From contig NZ_AUAT01000002.1 of the NCBI RefSeq assembly GCF_000428865.1, forward strand, positions 1 through 64,000: a DNA stretch of 64,000 bases, in the 5' to 3' direction. The notes under the pieces were generated by a model that worked only from the letters and a program-made list of their open reading frames with translations, searched no databases and was not told the origin of the DNA. The translations under genes and the position numbers were made by a program. This DNA is from Eremococcus coleocola DSM 15696 (lineage in GTDB: Bacteria; Bacillota; Bacilli; Lactobacillales; Aerococcaceae). The number at the start of each line of letters is the position of its first letter. Within the stretch, counting starts at the first letter, position 1. Shown piece after piece: positions 46,220 through 55,171 of the stretch.

Positions 46220-46377
46220 GGTCAATTTCTGTCCAAATAATTATCAAGTGAAATTTGACAAGTGATTGGGAGGACTAAGCCCTATATCACATTTTTTATA
46301 CTACCATTTATACTAGCAAAAAGCAATTAAAAACCTTTACCCTTCATAATTTTATTTTAATTGGACAAATGTTGTCC
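46220..46377 (-). promoter_or_regulatory. cggR operon promoter with two CggR-like operators
   Basis: Minus-strand promoter: TTGCTT (46326-46321), 17-nt spacer, TAGTAT (46303-46298). GGACA-type palindromes flank it: GGACAAATGTTGTCC (46363-46377, upstream) and GGTCAATTTCTGTCC (46220-46234, between promoter and cggR). Both resemble CggR half-sites (GGAC...GTCC). Confidence 0.65.
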
Positions 46378-46519
46378 ACTAATTTAAAGTTTATTTATTC
46401 ATAGCAAATTCCACTTGGTTTTGAACTTTAAATTTATTAAAGTTAATACTATATATTACTTGTCTATAATGGCCAATTATTCTCAGGCTTCTGCTCCCAA
46501 TAAGTGAAAAAATTTGTAC

Positions 46520-46547
46520 AAAAAAGACTAGGTAAATTTACCTAGTC
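46520..46547 (-). terminator. Terminator of clpP
   Basis: A 22-bp perfect palindrome (GACTAGGTAAA and its complement, 46526-46547) followed on the minus strand by six T, 13 bp after the clpP stop. Confidence 0.9.
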
Positions 46548-46559
46548 CGCAAATAATTC

Positions 46560-47162
46560 TTATTTCTTTTCTTTTAATTTCTTAGCATTTTCCATAATTC
46601 CGTCAATCAAACCATAATCTAAGGCTTGTTGAGCAGTCATAAAGTTATCACGATCAGTATCTTTCTGAATGACTTCAAGATCTTGTCCTGTCGCATCCGC
46701 TAAAATTTTATTTAAACGGTCACGGGTTAAGAGAATATGCTTGGCAGCAATTTCAATTTCAGTCGCTTGACCTTGTGCACCACCTAATGGTTGATGGATC
46801 ATAACCTCAGCATTTGGTAAGGCCCAACGTTTACCCTTAGTCCCTGACGCTAATAAGACTGAGCCCATTGATGCTGCCATCCCGATAACGATTGTTTGGA
46901 CATCAGCATTGATAAATTGCATGGTATCATACATGGCCATACCCGCTGTAACAGAACCGCCGGGTGAGTTAATATAAAGATAAATATCTTTATCTGGATC
47001 TTGGGCATCTAAGAATAATAATTGAGCAATCACCGAATTAGCCATGGCATCATTTACTTCACCACTTAACATAATAATCCGGTCTTTCAATAAACGAGAA
47101 TAAATATCATAAGCACGTTCGCCACGAGACGTATTTTCAATCACTGTTGGTACTAAATTCAT
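46560..47162 (-). CDS. clpP: ATP-dependent Clp protease proteolytic subunit
   Basis: The 200-aa serine peptidase forms the tetradecameric chamber served by Clp ATPases. Catalytic Ser98 lies in 'GMAASMGS', His123 in '[16 protein letters not shown]', and the Asp in '[20 protein letters not shown]'. It is monocistronic, with a CtsR box over its promoter. Confidence 0.97.
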   Translation of the reverse strand: MNLVPTVIENTSRGERAYDIYSRLLKDRIIMLSGEVNDAMANSVIAQLLFLDAQDPDKDIYLYINSPGGSVTAGMAMYDTMQFINADVQTIVIGMAASMGSVLLASGTKGKRWALPNAEVMIHQPLGGAQGQATEIEIAAKHILLTRDRLNKILADATGQDLEVIQKDTDRDNFMTAQQALDYGLIDGIMENAKKLKEKK

Positions 47163-47195
47163 AATAGTAACCTCCTATACTTTATTACAAAACTG

Positions 47196-47225
47196 AGTAT
47201 AACTTATAGGTCAAAAAAGGTCAAG
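47196..47225 (-). promoter_or_regulatory. clpP promoter with CtsR operator
   Basis: TTGACC (47224-47219), 17-nt spacer, TATACT (47201-47196) on the minus strand. The heptad direct repeat GGTCAAA-AAA-GGTCAAG (47209-47225), the CtsR box, covers the -35 region, so clpP should be induced by heat and protein damage. Confidence 0.9.
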
Positions 47226-47326
47226 GTATCTGCTTCCAGCTTTTTCTAACCTAGACCCGATATAAACACAGATAATTAAATGCTTAATAACGGCGTCTAC
47301 TGCCCATATAGACATCATTTAAAGTA

Positions 47327-47360
47327 ATAAAAAACCTAGACTACCATAATAGTCCAGGTT
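47327..47360 (-). terminator. Terminator of the yceD-rpmF operon
   Basis: AACCTGGACTA and TAGTCTAGGTT pair around a short loop, followed by a T-run on the minus strand, 13 bp after the rpmF stop. Confidence 0.85.
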
Positions 47361-47372
47361 TTAATATTTCGA

Positions 47373-47543
47373 TTATTTTTCAATGACTTGACGGCCATTG
47401 TAGTTACCGTTAGCATCAACACGATGGCTCATACGGTATTCACCAGTTGTTGGATCAAATGATACATTTGGTACTGATAAACCTTTTCCACCACGTCTTG
47501 AGCGTTTTTTAGCTTTTGATGTTTTACGTTTTGGTACTGCCAT
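47373..47543 (-). CDS. rpmF: 50S ribosomal protein L32, cysteine-free form
   Basis: The 56-aa basic protein begins [20 protein letters not shown] and ends '[18 protein letters not shown]'. The four zinc-binding cysteines of the CxxC form are absent, so this is the zinc-independent version. It follows yceD, the usual partner, with GGAGGTGG as ribosome site. Confidence 0.95.
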   Translation of the reverse strand: MAVPKRKTSKAKKRSRRGGKGLSVPNVSFDPTTGEYRMSHRVDANGNYNGRQVIEK

Positions 47544-47568
47544 GGGGGTCCACCTCCTAATTCTGATA

Positions 47569-48114
47569 TCAATTATCTTGGTCGTTTAACAAGTCTTTAA
47601 GCTTGGCCAGTCTTGGATCGACTTGGTCTTGGGCTTGCGCTTGCTTTTGCATAGTGTATTGCTCTTCAGTTAAAACATCCCAATCATTACCTTGGGGTAA
47701 TGTATCGTCCGTTTCATCTTGGCCAATGACACGTAAGGGTATATTCAATAGGATTAAATCAATAACAGCCGCATCAAGATCAATTTCATCGTTCTCAATG
47801 ACAATCGTTGTCGCATCATAATCATCTACTTTACCCTCATGTCCAGGATAGACATAACGTTCATTAATGGGGACCTGTAACTGAACAGAGACAGGTCTTA
47901 AAGTTCTCGAGGATGGTAGTGACAGATTTGCTACAATATTACCGTTTAAGATAATCTCATGATTCAAATCTGTTAAGTAACCTACCGCATTCACTGAATC
48001 AACATCTAGAATATCAGAATGTCGTTTCAATAATGAGGTCTTAATATCCAAATGACAATCAAATGGCATGATATCTTCTGGATACTCTCTGATTTCTTTA
48101 ATGGTCCATTTCAT
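47569..48114 (-). CDS. yceD: YceD/DUF177 family protein
   Basis: The 181-aa acidic protein belongs to DUF177 (YceD), which co-occurs with rpmF and is tied to 23S rRNA/L32 handling in plants and bacteria. Start at ATG 48112-48114 after GAGGTG; earlier in-frame codons lack a site. The C-terminus '[17 protein letters not shown]' is typical of Lactobacillales members. Confidence 0.88.
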   Translation of the reverse strand: MKWTIKEIREYPEDIMPFDCHLDIKTSLLKRHSDILDVDSVNAVGYLTDLNHEIILNGNIVANLSLPSSRTLRPVSVQLQVPINERYVYPGHEGKVDDYDATTIVIENDEIDLDAAVIDLILLNIPLRVIGQDETDDTLPQGNDWDVLTEEQYTMQKQAQAQDQVDPRLAKLKDLLNDQDN

Positions 48115-48245
48115 CGTTTCACCTCTAAGACAACAAATAATATTATATGAGATTTTATTCAACAAGTCAATAATATTTTACTTGAAGAAAACTATTACAT
48201 ATTACTAATACTACCATGTTATATACCTAAAGCAAAGTACTTCCC

Positions 48246-49406
48246 TCATTTTTTTATTCCTAGTGGAAAGCGTCCTTTGATCTGGTCGGAAACCTTATCA
48301 TTCATTGAAAAAACTTTATCCACTCTGAGATTCAAGCCATAATTTATATAGTCTTGTTTTAAATTAGCAAAAACCTTTATTTTACTCTGATCTAATTGTC
48401 GTAAGTAAGTCTGCCCTAGTCCAGACACGGCTAAACACCGTAGGCAAGGTGCTTGCCAGAACTTGGCCCGGTAAGCTTCAAATTCCTGCCAGGATATATT
48501 TAATAAGATAGCTAAACATATCCGCTGCAGTGAAGCTCTGGTCCAGCGTTTTGAGGTGAGCAGGCTGATAAAGTCGTCAAAGCTTTGACTAGCTTCAATC
48601 TTAGCCAATAGGCTATATTCTAAACCTTCTCTTACCCCAAAGATTTGACTAAGACTTTCTGGACTATGGGTCAAAAGGCGATATTTTAACAGGTGGAAAT
48701 AATCTTCCCAGGTAACCAAGGCTTGATCCTGAACCAATTCTTGACTTTTCTTAGGCAAGGGTATGCACTGAGGATTGCCTCCGCCTGCTAAAAAGGAACG
48801 AATTTGACTCCCTGACATCAGGCGTTGCTTATCTTGTTTTACCAAGCGCTTTAAAACCTGGATTACCATAGGCCGACTTAAACTTTGATTGGCTTGAATA
48901 TATTGAAGCGCCAAGAGATGGTTAGGTAAGCTTGGGTCAAAAGCGCTTTGGGATCCCAAAGTATGAATTGCCTCTTGATAGGCAGCTGCATAAGATAATC
49001 CTTGCTTCAATTGCTTTTGGACTGCCTGATCCAGATCAAGCTGGTTCTGGTGACGCCAAGTAAGATGATTTTCAAGATCGCTTAGAGATGCCTTTTCTGT
49101 ACCAAAGCCAAAGCTAGTACAGGCTAATAAATCTAATAAATTAACTCCCACCTGAGCAAACTGGTCGGCTGCTTGGAGGTTCATTAAGACGGGGGCTTCA
49201 ATAACCAGGTCTGCCCCTGCAGCTAAAGCCATTTGGGCACGCGACCATTTATCATAGGCCGCAAACTCTCCTCTTTGGACACTGTTGCCACTCATTAAAA
49301 CCAGCAAAATCGCTTGATTATCAAGGGATTCTTTAAATTGCTTCAACTGATAATCGTGTCCTAAATGAAAGGGATTATATTCAGCAATAATTCCAAAAGC
49401 ATCCAT
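48246..49406 (-). CDS. tmcAL: tRNA(Met) cytidine acetate ligase TmcAL (YlbM)
   Basis: The 386-aa protein begins 'GIIAEYNPFHLGHDYQLKQ', the nucleotidyltransferase HxGH motif of TmcAL, and has 'LLVLMSGNSVQRGEFA' and 'LMSGSQIRSFL'. It acetylates the wobble C34 of elongator tRNA-Met. It lies next to rsfS-yqeK-nadD, as in many Firmicutes. Confidence 0.93.
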   Translation of the reverse strand: MDAFGIIAEYNPFHLGHDYQLKQFKESLDNQAILLVLMSGNSVQRGEFAAYDKWSRAQMALAAGADLVIEAPVLMNLQAADQFAQVGVNLLDLLACTSFGFGTEKASLSDLENHLTWRHQNQLDLDQAVQKQLKQGLSYAAAYQEAIHTLGSQSAFDPSLPNHLLALQYIQANQSLSRPMVIQVLKRLVKQDKQRLMSGSQIRSFLAGGGNPQCIPLPKKSQELVQDQALVTWEDYFHLLKYRLLTHSPESLSQIFGVREGLEYSLLAKIEASQSFDDFISLLTSKRWTRASLQRICLAILLNISWQEFEAYRAKFWQAPCLRCLAVSGLGQTYLRQLDQSKIKVFANLKQDYINYGLNLRVDKVFSMNDKVSDQIKGRFPLGIKK

Positions 49407-49415
49407 AGCTACCTC

Positions 49416-50168
49416 CTATTTATGCACGACAAAAACCCAGCGACTAGTATCAGACTGCGGTTGACTATCTTGAAAGTCTGGCCAAACAGAGATTTTATCT
49501 ATATTAAAACCAACGGCTAAAAGGGCTGCCAAATAATCATCCAGTGGATAGGTCCGCTCCTGTAAGCTAGTTTGACTTCTCTGATAGGAATTACCTTGGC
49601 CTTCATAGACGGTTAAATCATGAGTCACCTGAACTTGGTCAAAATCGACTTGACTTTGCCAAATAAGATGACCTTCATCAAAGCTTTCAACATTAATGAA
49701 GTCATCAAAGAAATCGAGTAAAAAATCTTGGGTCCAGACATCAAAGAGGAAGGTACCACCTGGCTCTAGCACCCGATATACTTCGGCAAAACAAGCTTGA
49801 ACTTGATCAAGGTTAGGCAGAAAACATAAAGAGTCCAAATAACAGGTAATACAATCAAAAGTCTGATCAGCAAAAGTTAGGTCCGTCATATCCTCGACCT
49901 TAAATTCAAGAGGTGACTCACCTTGCCCTAGTTTTTTCTGAGCCATCTTAACCATAGCAGGATCAAGATCGATTCCAATTAATGCTTGACAGGATTTGGC
50001 CCATAAAAATGAAAAATAGCCTGTACCACAGGCTAAATCGAGGGCCCGCTTAGGGGGAGTGGGTACTTGTTGCTTAGTAAAATCTATCCACTCCTGGTAA
50101 GCTGCTAAATTATTTACTTGGTCGTAAATATGCGCAATCTGGGCAAATGACATGGCTATGCCAACCAT
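49416..50168 (-). CDS. SAM-dependent methyltransferase (YqeM-like)
   Basis: The ~250-aa class I methyltransferase has motif I 'ALDLACGTGYFSFLWAK', 'IGIDLDPAMVKMAQKK' and 'DCITCYLDSLCFL'. In this gene order (yqeG-H-...-nadD-yqeK-rsfS-X-ylbM) it corresponds to YqeM, substrate unknown. The first ATG (50166-50168) overlaps the rsfS stop; the ATG at 50151-50153 is an equally possible start. Confidence 0.88.
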   Translation of the reverse strand: MVGIAMSFAQIAHIYDQVNNLAAYQEWIDFTKQQVPTPPKRALDLACGTGYFSFLWAKSCQALIGIDLDPAMVKMAQKKLGQGESPLEFKVEDMTDLTFADQTFDCITCYLDSLCFLPNLDQVQACFAEVYRVLEPGGTFLFDVWTQDFLLDFFDDFINVESFDEGHLIWQSQVDFDQVQVTHDLTVYEGQGNSYQRSQTSLQERTYPLDDYLAALLAVGFNIDKISVWPDFQDSQPQSDTSRWVFVVHK

Positions 50169-50512
50169 TCATGGATATCTAAAACTGGAGCATCTTTCCA
50201 GATATTTTCTAAATTATAATGGCCACGTTCTTCATAATAGAAGACATGAACAATCACATCGAATAAGTCAATCAGAATCCAACGTCCTGAGCGCTTTCCT
50301 TCGACATCCTTAATTTCGATTTTATGGTCTTCTGCTGCTTCTGTAATAGCCTGCACAATTGCATCTAACTGTCTTTCATTTTTGGCTGACATAATCACAA
50401 AATAATCAGCAATCGGCGTTAACTCCTTAACATCCAGAACTTCAATATCTGTAGCCAACCGATCATCAGCAGCTTTTACAATAACTTGAACTTTATCTAA
50501 TACTTCTTTCAT
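50156..50512 (-). CDS. rsfS: Ribosome silencing factor RsfS
   Basis: The 118-aa DUF143 protein binds L14 and blocks subunit joining in starvation. Signatures: 'DIEVLDVKELTPIADYFVIMSAKNERQLDAIVQAI' and 'GRWILIDLFDVIVHVFYYEERGHYNLENIW'. Start ATG 50510-50512 follows AGGAGG. Confidence 0.95.
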   Translation of the reverse strand: MKEVLDKVQVIVKAADDRLATDIEVLDVKELTPIADYFVIMSAKNERQLDAIVQAITEAAEDHKIEIKDVEGKRSGRWILIDLFDVIVHVFYYEERGHYNLENIWKDAPVLDIHEWLA

Positions 50513-50520
50513 AATACCTC

Positions 50521-51123
50521 CTAAGAATTTAATTTCTGGCACCATGCGTTATAGGCATCCAGACTTTCATAATAAATTGCTTTACGTTCTTGAGCTAAAT
50601 GGGCAATTGTCTCTGCCATTTGATACAAACAGGCTTGATCCAAATCTTTCTTGGCTAATTTACGGGCAGTTGCAACCCCCTTAAAATCGCGGCCTGCTTC
50701 AATATAATCTGCTGTATATAATACTTTAGCTAGCGAATCCATTTCTGGACTCGCGATAGTATGAACTGCCACCGCTTTTAAAATCGATGGATTGGTAATA
50801 CCAAAGCGATCACGACCAATTTGAGCAGCCGCTGGACCATGCCAAATAGCGGGGGAACCTTCTTTCAAGCGTTCATTCCCAGTATAAATCAAGGCTAAGC
50901 CCAACATCGTTTCGGGGTCCATATCTTTAGCAAAATCATGGAGTAAAGCTGCGAGTGATGCTTCAGCTAGATCAACTTGATTTGCCTCAGCTAATTCCAA
51001 AGCCGCCTCTTCTACTCCTAAAACATGCTTATATCTTTTTTCTGAGACTTGATCTTTCAATTGAGTCAGAAGCTGGTCTCGACTAATATTAGTTAAACTT
51101 TCTGAATACTCGGGAAATTTCAT
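50521..51123 (-). CDS. yqeK: HD-domain Ap4A hydrolase YqeK
   Basis: The 200-aa HD phosphohydrolase has 'KRYKHVLGVEEAALELA', the metal pair 'LLHDFAKDM' and 'IWHGPAAAQI'. YqeK enzymes cleave diadenosine tetraphosphate symmetrically. It sits between nadD and rsfS, the conserved order. Confidence 0.93.
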   Translation of the reverse strand: MKFPEYSESLTNISRDQLLTQLKDQVSEKRYKHVLGVEEAALELAEANQVDLAEASLAALLHDFAKDMDPETMLGLALIYTGNERLKEGSPAIWHGPAAAQIGRDRFGITNPSILKAVAVHTIASPEMDSLAKVLYTADYIEAGRDFKGVATARKLAKKDLDQACLYQMAETIAHLAQERKAIYYESLDAYNAWCQKLNS

Positions 51124-51132
51124 TTTAAGCTC

Positions 51133-51813
51133 CTATTCCACCGTATACAACCTATGTTCATAAATATATTCAGCAACCAGGTCTGGTACTTGATACTTAA
51201 TTGATTGTTCCAAATAAACCCGGAGCCGAATTTCTGTGGATGATAAATCAACCATAGGTGAGTCCACCCACAAAATAGGATATTGATTATTATAAGGAGC
51301 TTGACCTGGACGTCTTACCCCTACAAATTGAACCAAGGAAACTAAGCGGTTAATCTGGCGCCAAGTTGGTAAATCATTGGCTGAATCTGCGCCAATTATA
51401 AAATAAAAATCACATTCCGGATACTCTTCAACAAAATAAGCCATAGTATCAACTGTAAAATTTTTGCCTCCTCGGTTTATTTCATACGGTTGAATTTTAA
51501 AGCGAGGATTATCCTTTATCGCTAATTGCAGCATTTTTAACCGGTGTTGGGAAGCAATAGTGGTCTTCCCTGGTGCATGAGGCGGTTTAGCTGTAGGCAT
51601 AAACCATACTTCATCCAAGTCTAATTGGTTTCCTACTTGTTCCGCCATAAGTAGGTGGCCTATATGAGGCGGATTGAAGGTTCCCCCTAATATTCCAATC
51701 CGTTGCCGTTTTTCTTTACCTGTACCAGCTTGCAACTGGGTCATCGTAATGGCACCTAAAAAATCATCCAGTGATTCAGCCAACTTATCCTGCGTCACTG
51801 CTTGTGTTTTCAT
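51133..51813 (-). CDS. nadD: Nicotinate-nucleotide adenylyltransferase
   Basis: The nucleotidyltransferase core starts at 'GILGGTFNPPHIGHLLMAEQ' (HxGH) and ends with 'VDSPMVDLSSTEIRLRV' (ISSTxIR-type motif). It makes deamido-NAD. At 226 aa it has a ~38-residue N-terminal extension before the fold; GGTGGGA before the ATG supports that start, but an internal ATG at codon 24 is possible. Confidence 0.95.
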   Translation of the reverse strand: MKTQAVTQDKLAESLDDFLGAITMTQLQAGTGKEKRQRIGILGGTFNPPHIGHLLMAEQVGNQLDLDEVWFMPTAKPPHAPGKTTIASQHRLKMLQLAIKDNPRFKIQPYEINRGGKNFTVDTMAYFVEEYPECDFYFIIGADSANDLPTWRQINRLVSLVQFVGVRRPGQAPYNNQYPILWVDSPMVDLSSTEIRLRVYLEQSIKYQVPDLVAEYIYEHRLYTVE

Positions 51814-51830
51814 GGGTTTCCCACCACTTT

Positions 51831-52142
51831 CTATAATGCCTTTACCTTTTGTGAGAGAATTTGATATTTCACTTGTGACGACGGCCGGAATAAGATAGCT
51901 GTTGAACCAATTGTTTGGACGACAACAGCATCTAACTCACTTGCAACTGCATGGGCAGCCTCTTCTAAACTTTCATCACTATTTTGTAATAGATTAAATT
52001 TAACTAATTCTCGCCGTTCGAGGGCAGAATCGATTTGTTCCATAAAGGTTGGCGTTAAACCATTTTTCCCCATTTGAAATAGAGATTTCTGGGTATGGGA
52101 CATTTTGCGTAAATATTTGATCTGATTCTTATTAAGTGTCAT
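51831..52142 (-). CDS. yhbY: YhbY/CRS1-type RNA-binding protein
   Basis: The 103-aa protein fits the CRM RNA-binding domain ('NKNQIKYLRKMSHTQKSLFQMGKNGLTPTFMEQIDSALERRELVKFNLLQN' and 'TIGSTAILFRPS'). It associates with pre-50S particles. It is placed between yqeH and nadD. Confidence 0.93.
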   Translation of the reverse strand: MTLNKNQIKYLRKMSHTQKSLFQMGKNGLTPTFMEQIDSALERRELVKFNLLQNSDESLEEAAHAVASELDAVVVQTIGSTAILFRPSSQVKYQILSQKVKAL

Positions 52143-52155
52143 GGTTCTTCCTTTC

Positions 52156-53283
52156 TTAAATCATGGCTGGACGCACTGCATAGGTCACACCCTGTGGTAA
52201 TTGCAAGGATAGTGAAACTGCTTGGTTGACGGTAACCCAACCTAGGCCCGCTATTGCTAAATCTTGATTAGCTTGTAGTTGAATATAATATGTTTTAAAT
52301 GCAGGTAACTGGTCCTTAGCCTGAGGCGGACTCAATAATTGTCCTTGATGGTCTGCCAATAGTTGGTCCGCCTTCTCTGTTTTAGTTCGATGTAAGAGCA
52401 AATTATTGGAGACATAGAAAGTGAAGCTTGTTTTGTCTCCTCGCTCAAAATCCAGTCGTCCTAATCCAGCGAAAAAGATGGTTTGACCGCTGTCTAATTG
52501 GAAAGACCGAGGTTTTATCATTTTATCTGGCAAGACAACTTTTATTCCCTCACGGTCTAAATAATGGGTGATTTGTTGACTACGAATAATCCCTGGTGTA
52601 TCAATTAAAGCGTGATCTTCGGTTAAAGGTAATTCGATGAATTCAAGGGTCGTCCCCGGCATGGCTGAAGTGGTAATCAAATTATCTGCCTCACCCAAAT
52701 CTTTTAACACATGATTGATCACGGATGATTTACCCACATTGGTTACTCCTACAGTATAAATATTATGGTTTTGAATCTTGTCTTGAATGACTTCGATTAA
52801 TTGATCTAAGCTAGCCCCTTTTTTAGCTGATAAAAGAATTACATCTTGAGGGTAGAGGTCAAGGGCATGGAGGCGCTGGGTTAACCATGATTGAATCCGA
52901 CCTAGTTTAACTGATTTGGGCAATAGATCAATTTTATTTGCCACTAAAATAAAGGGCTTATTGCCAGTGAAGCGATTCAGCCCGGTCAATAAGGATCCTT
53001 CCAAATCAAAAATATCGACCAAATGAAAGACAAAAGCTTCCTCATCTTGACCAATCTTATCAAGTTGTTCCAAGAAGAAATATTCAGACACATCAAAATT
53101 CTGAATTTCATTATAATGACGTAAACGGAAGCAACGTTGGCAATAGAATTCACCCTTGGCTAATCCCTTTTCATACGCGGATTGGGGTGTATAACCAGGT
53201 GATTCAGGATGATCTGTTTGAATATAGGCACCACAACCAATACACTGATATGCCTCTTCTTTATTTTGAATGTCTTTAGTCAA
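52156..53283 (-). CDS. yqeH: Ribosome biogenesis GTPase YqeH
   Basis: The 375-aa circularly permuted GTPase has an N-terminal zinc finger (CIGCG...CQRC), then G4 (NKID), G1 (GVTNVGKSS) and G3 (DTPG) in that order. It acts in 30S assembly. The start region overlaps yqeG by 8 nt. Confidence 0.96.
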   Translation of the reverse strand: MTKDIQNKEEAYQCIGCGAYIQTDHPESPGYTPQSAYEKGLAKGEFYCQRCFRLRHYNEIQNFDVSEYFFLEQLDKIGQDEEAFVFHLVDIFDLEGSLLTGLNRFTGNKPFILVANKIDLLPKSVKLGRIQSWLTQRLHALDLYPQDVILLSAKKGASLDQLIEVIQDKIQNHNIYTVGVTNVGKSSVINHVLKDLGEADNLITTSAMPGTTLEFIELPLTEDHALIDTPGIIRSQQITHYLDREGIKVVLPDKMIKPRSFQLDSGQTIFFAGLGRLDFERGDKTSFTFYVSNNLLLHRTKTEKADQLLADHQGQLLSPPQAKDQLPAFKTYYIQLQANQDLAIAGLGWVTVNQAVSLSLQLPQGVTYAVRPAMI

Positions 53284-53800
53284 GTGTTTTCCCCCAGTCT
53301 TGATTACGATCGATTCCCACCATTTTCATGGCCATGCGTTCCAATTGGCGATTCAAAAGCGTATAAATATTATCATGGTTAACCAAAGGCTTTACAAGAA
53401 TGCTTTTCAATTGGTTACGATTGGCCCCCACGATGTCTGTCATAATCTGATCCCCTACCATCACAAGATTTTCTCGGTCAATCCTTAAATCTTCGATGGC
53501 ACGAGTAAATTTACGTCGAAATGGTTTCAAGGCCGAAGCAGCAAACCGTAATTGTAAAGGATCTGCCACCCGCGCAACCCGGTTAAAGGAATTATTAGAG
53601 ATGATATAAATTTCAATGCCTGCTTCTTTCATTTTCTGAGCCCAGTTAATCAAGGCCTCATTGGCTTCTAAAATATTCCAAGGGAGAATCGTATTATCTA
53701 AATCAATCAACATTCCTTTTATTTGATGGGCTTGTAATTGTTGGGCAGAAATATCGTAAATTGTATTAACATACCAGGTTGGTTTAAATAATTCTTTCAT
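53276..53800 (-). CDS. yqeG: YqeG family HAD phosphatase
   Basis: This 174-aa HAD-IIIA protein has motif I 'LIDLDNTILPWN', motif II 'IISNN' and motif III 'VMVGDQIMTDIVGANR'. It is the first gene of the ribosome/NAD block. Start ATG 53798-53800 follows AAGGGAG; upstream codons have no site. Confidence 0.93.
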   Translation of the reverse strand: MKELFKPTWYVNTIYDISAQQLQAHQIKGMLIDLDNTILPWNILEANEALINWAQKMKEAGIEIYIISNNSFNRVARVADPLQLRFAASALKPFRRKFTRAIEDLRIDRENLVMVGDQIMTDIVGANRNQLKSILVKPLVNHDNIYTLLNRQLERMAMKMVGIDRNQDWGKTLD

Positions 53801-53866
53801 AGAGGCTCCCTTCCTTATATTAGCTGAATTATACCATAAAATGAGCCAACTTGTATTCTGATACAA

Positions 53867-54063
53867 TCGTCTTCATGGTGACTTGACTCTGCAGCCGTTG
53901 AAATTAACCTAACATACAAAAAACCCATCCCCAGACCTTCCATCATTTTATGAAGGTGAAGCCAGACTTTAATAGAAATCTACTCTCTTAAAGAAACCCT
54001 TCAAGCGCTGGCTGTGGGAATGGAAAAAAACAATCAAATGATCGCCTAGAATGCTGAGCATCC
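53867..54063. other. Intergenic region with imperfect hairpins
   Basis: On the minus strand ACCTTC/GAAGGT forms a small stem followed, 11 nt on, by TTTTTTG; it may be the terminator of the gene at 54064. No gene or known regulator seen. Confidence 0.35.
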
Positions 54064-54288
54064 TTAGCCTAACAATTCATAAATTTCAATTGCAACTAGG
54101 TCCAAATTATCAAAATAGTAATAAGCATCTCTATCTAGATCATGTAAAATAAATAAACCAGTCTGCGCCTGCCACCTTACCGTGCACTTTTCTTGATCAT
54201 CTGCTTCAAAGCGACGTAGTTCATCACTTTCACTAAGTTGCATAATTTCTAAGCGTTTAATAATGTAACTTAAGGCTGAACGAGACAT
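54064..54288 (-). CDS. DUF1797 (YkuJ-like) protein
   Basis: The 74-aa product has 'IIKRLEIMQ', 'RRFEADDQEKCTVRW', and the C-terminal 'YYFDNLDLVAIEIYELL', the pattern of DUF1797/YkuJ proteins. Function is unknown in the family. It is linked to the dehydrogenase upstream by 22 bp. Confidence 0.8.
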   Translation of the reverse strand: MSRSALSYIIKRLEIMQLSESDELRRFEADDQEKCTVRWQAQTGLFILHDLDRDAYYYFDNLDLVAIEIYELLG

Positions 54289-54310
54289 GAAAACTTCCTT
54301 CCTGACGACT

Positions 54311-55171
54311 TTACTTCCACCATAATTTGATTATAGCCTGAGTTCCTGCATCCTGATAGCCTGCTTGACTCAACTTTTGGTAGAGAAGTCTAGCTAAATG
54401 GGTCATTGGTAATTCTAATTCTAATTTTTCCGCTTCTTCTAGGACAATTTTGAGGTCTTTAACAAAGTGCTTTACAAAGAAACCTGGTGAATAATCTTCA
54501 GCAAGAATCCGGGGTCCATAATTAGCGAGTGAGAAATTAGCAGCGGCCCCACCGCTCAATGCGTCAATTACTTGTTCAAGTTCCAATTGGGCTTGGTCTG
54601 CATAAACTAAGGCCTCACTCAAACCTAACATCGTGGCTGCTACCATTATTTGATTGGCCATTTTAGTATGTTGACCACTGCCTGCGGATCCAAAATATTG
54701 AACTTGTTTAGCAAAAGCAGCTAAAATGGGTTGGACCTTTTCGTATTGGTCTTCAGGACCCCCGACCATGACCGATAACTCTCCCTTACGGGCACCAATA
54801 TCACCGCCAGAAACTGGCGCATCAAAGACTGTCACCCCTATTTCTTGACCTTTCTGCCATAGTTTCTGAGCTAAACTAGGCGAAGACGTGGTTAAGTCAA
54901 TAAAAATTTGACCAGACCGACTGCCATTAAACAAACCATTAGTTCCTAAGTAAACATCTTCCACATCTTGGGGGTAACCGACAATGGTTAAGATAATATC
55001 AGCCTTTTCAGCAACTGCTTGAGGAGACGAACACCAGTTAGCCCCTAACTTAATCAATTCATCTGCTTTGGACTTAGTCCGGTTATGCACATAGAGTTCA
55101 TGGTCAGCTAATAAGAATTTGGCCATGGATGATCCCATAACTCCTAAGCCAATAAAACCAATTTTAGTCAT
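54311..55171 (-). CDS. 3-hydroxyisobutyrate dehydrogenase family oxidoreductase
   Basis: The 286-aa protein has the NAD(P) motif 'GFIGLGVMGSSMAKF', the substrate loop 'FDAPVSGGDIGARKGELSVMVGG' and the catalytic Lys in 'GSGQHTKMANQIM'. The exact substrate (hydroxyisobutyrate, tartronate semialdehyde or a relative) is not determined. The ATG at 55169-55171 has GGGAG 8 nt upstream and overlaps the glycosyltransferase end. Confidence 0.9.
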   Translation of the reverse strand: MTKIGFIGLGVMGSSMAKFLLADHELYVHNRTKSKADELIKLGANWCSSPQAVAEKADIILTIVGYPQDVEDVYLGTNGLFNGSRSGQIFIDLTTSSPSLAQKLWQKGQEIGVTVFDAPVSGGDIGARKGELSVMVGGPEDQYEKVQPILAAFAKQVQYFGSAGSGQHTKMANQIMVAATMLGLSEALVYADQAQLELEQVIDALSGGAAANFSLANYGPRILAEDYSPGFFVKHFVKDLKIVLEEAEKLELELPMTHLARLLYQKLSQAGYQDAGTQAIIKLWWK

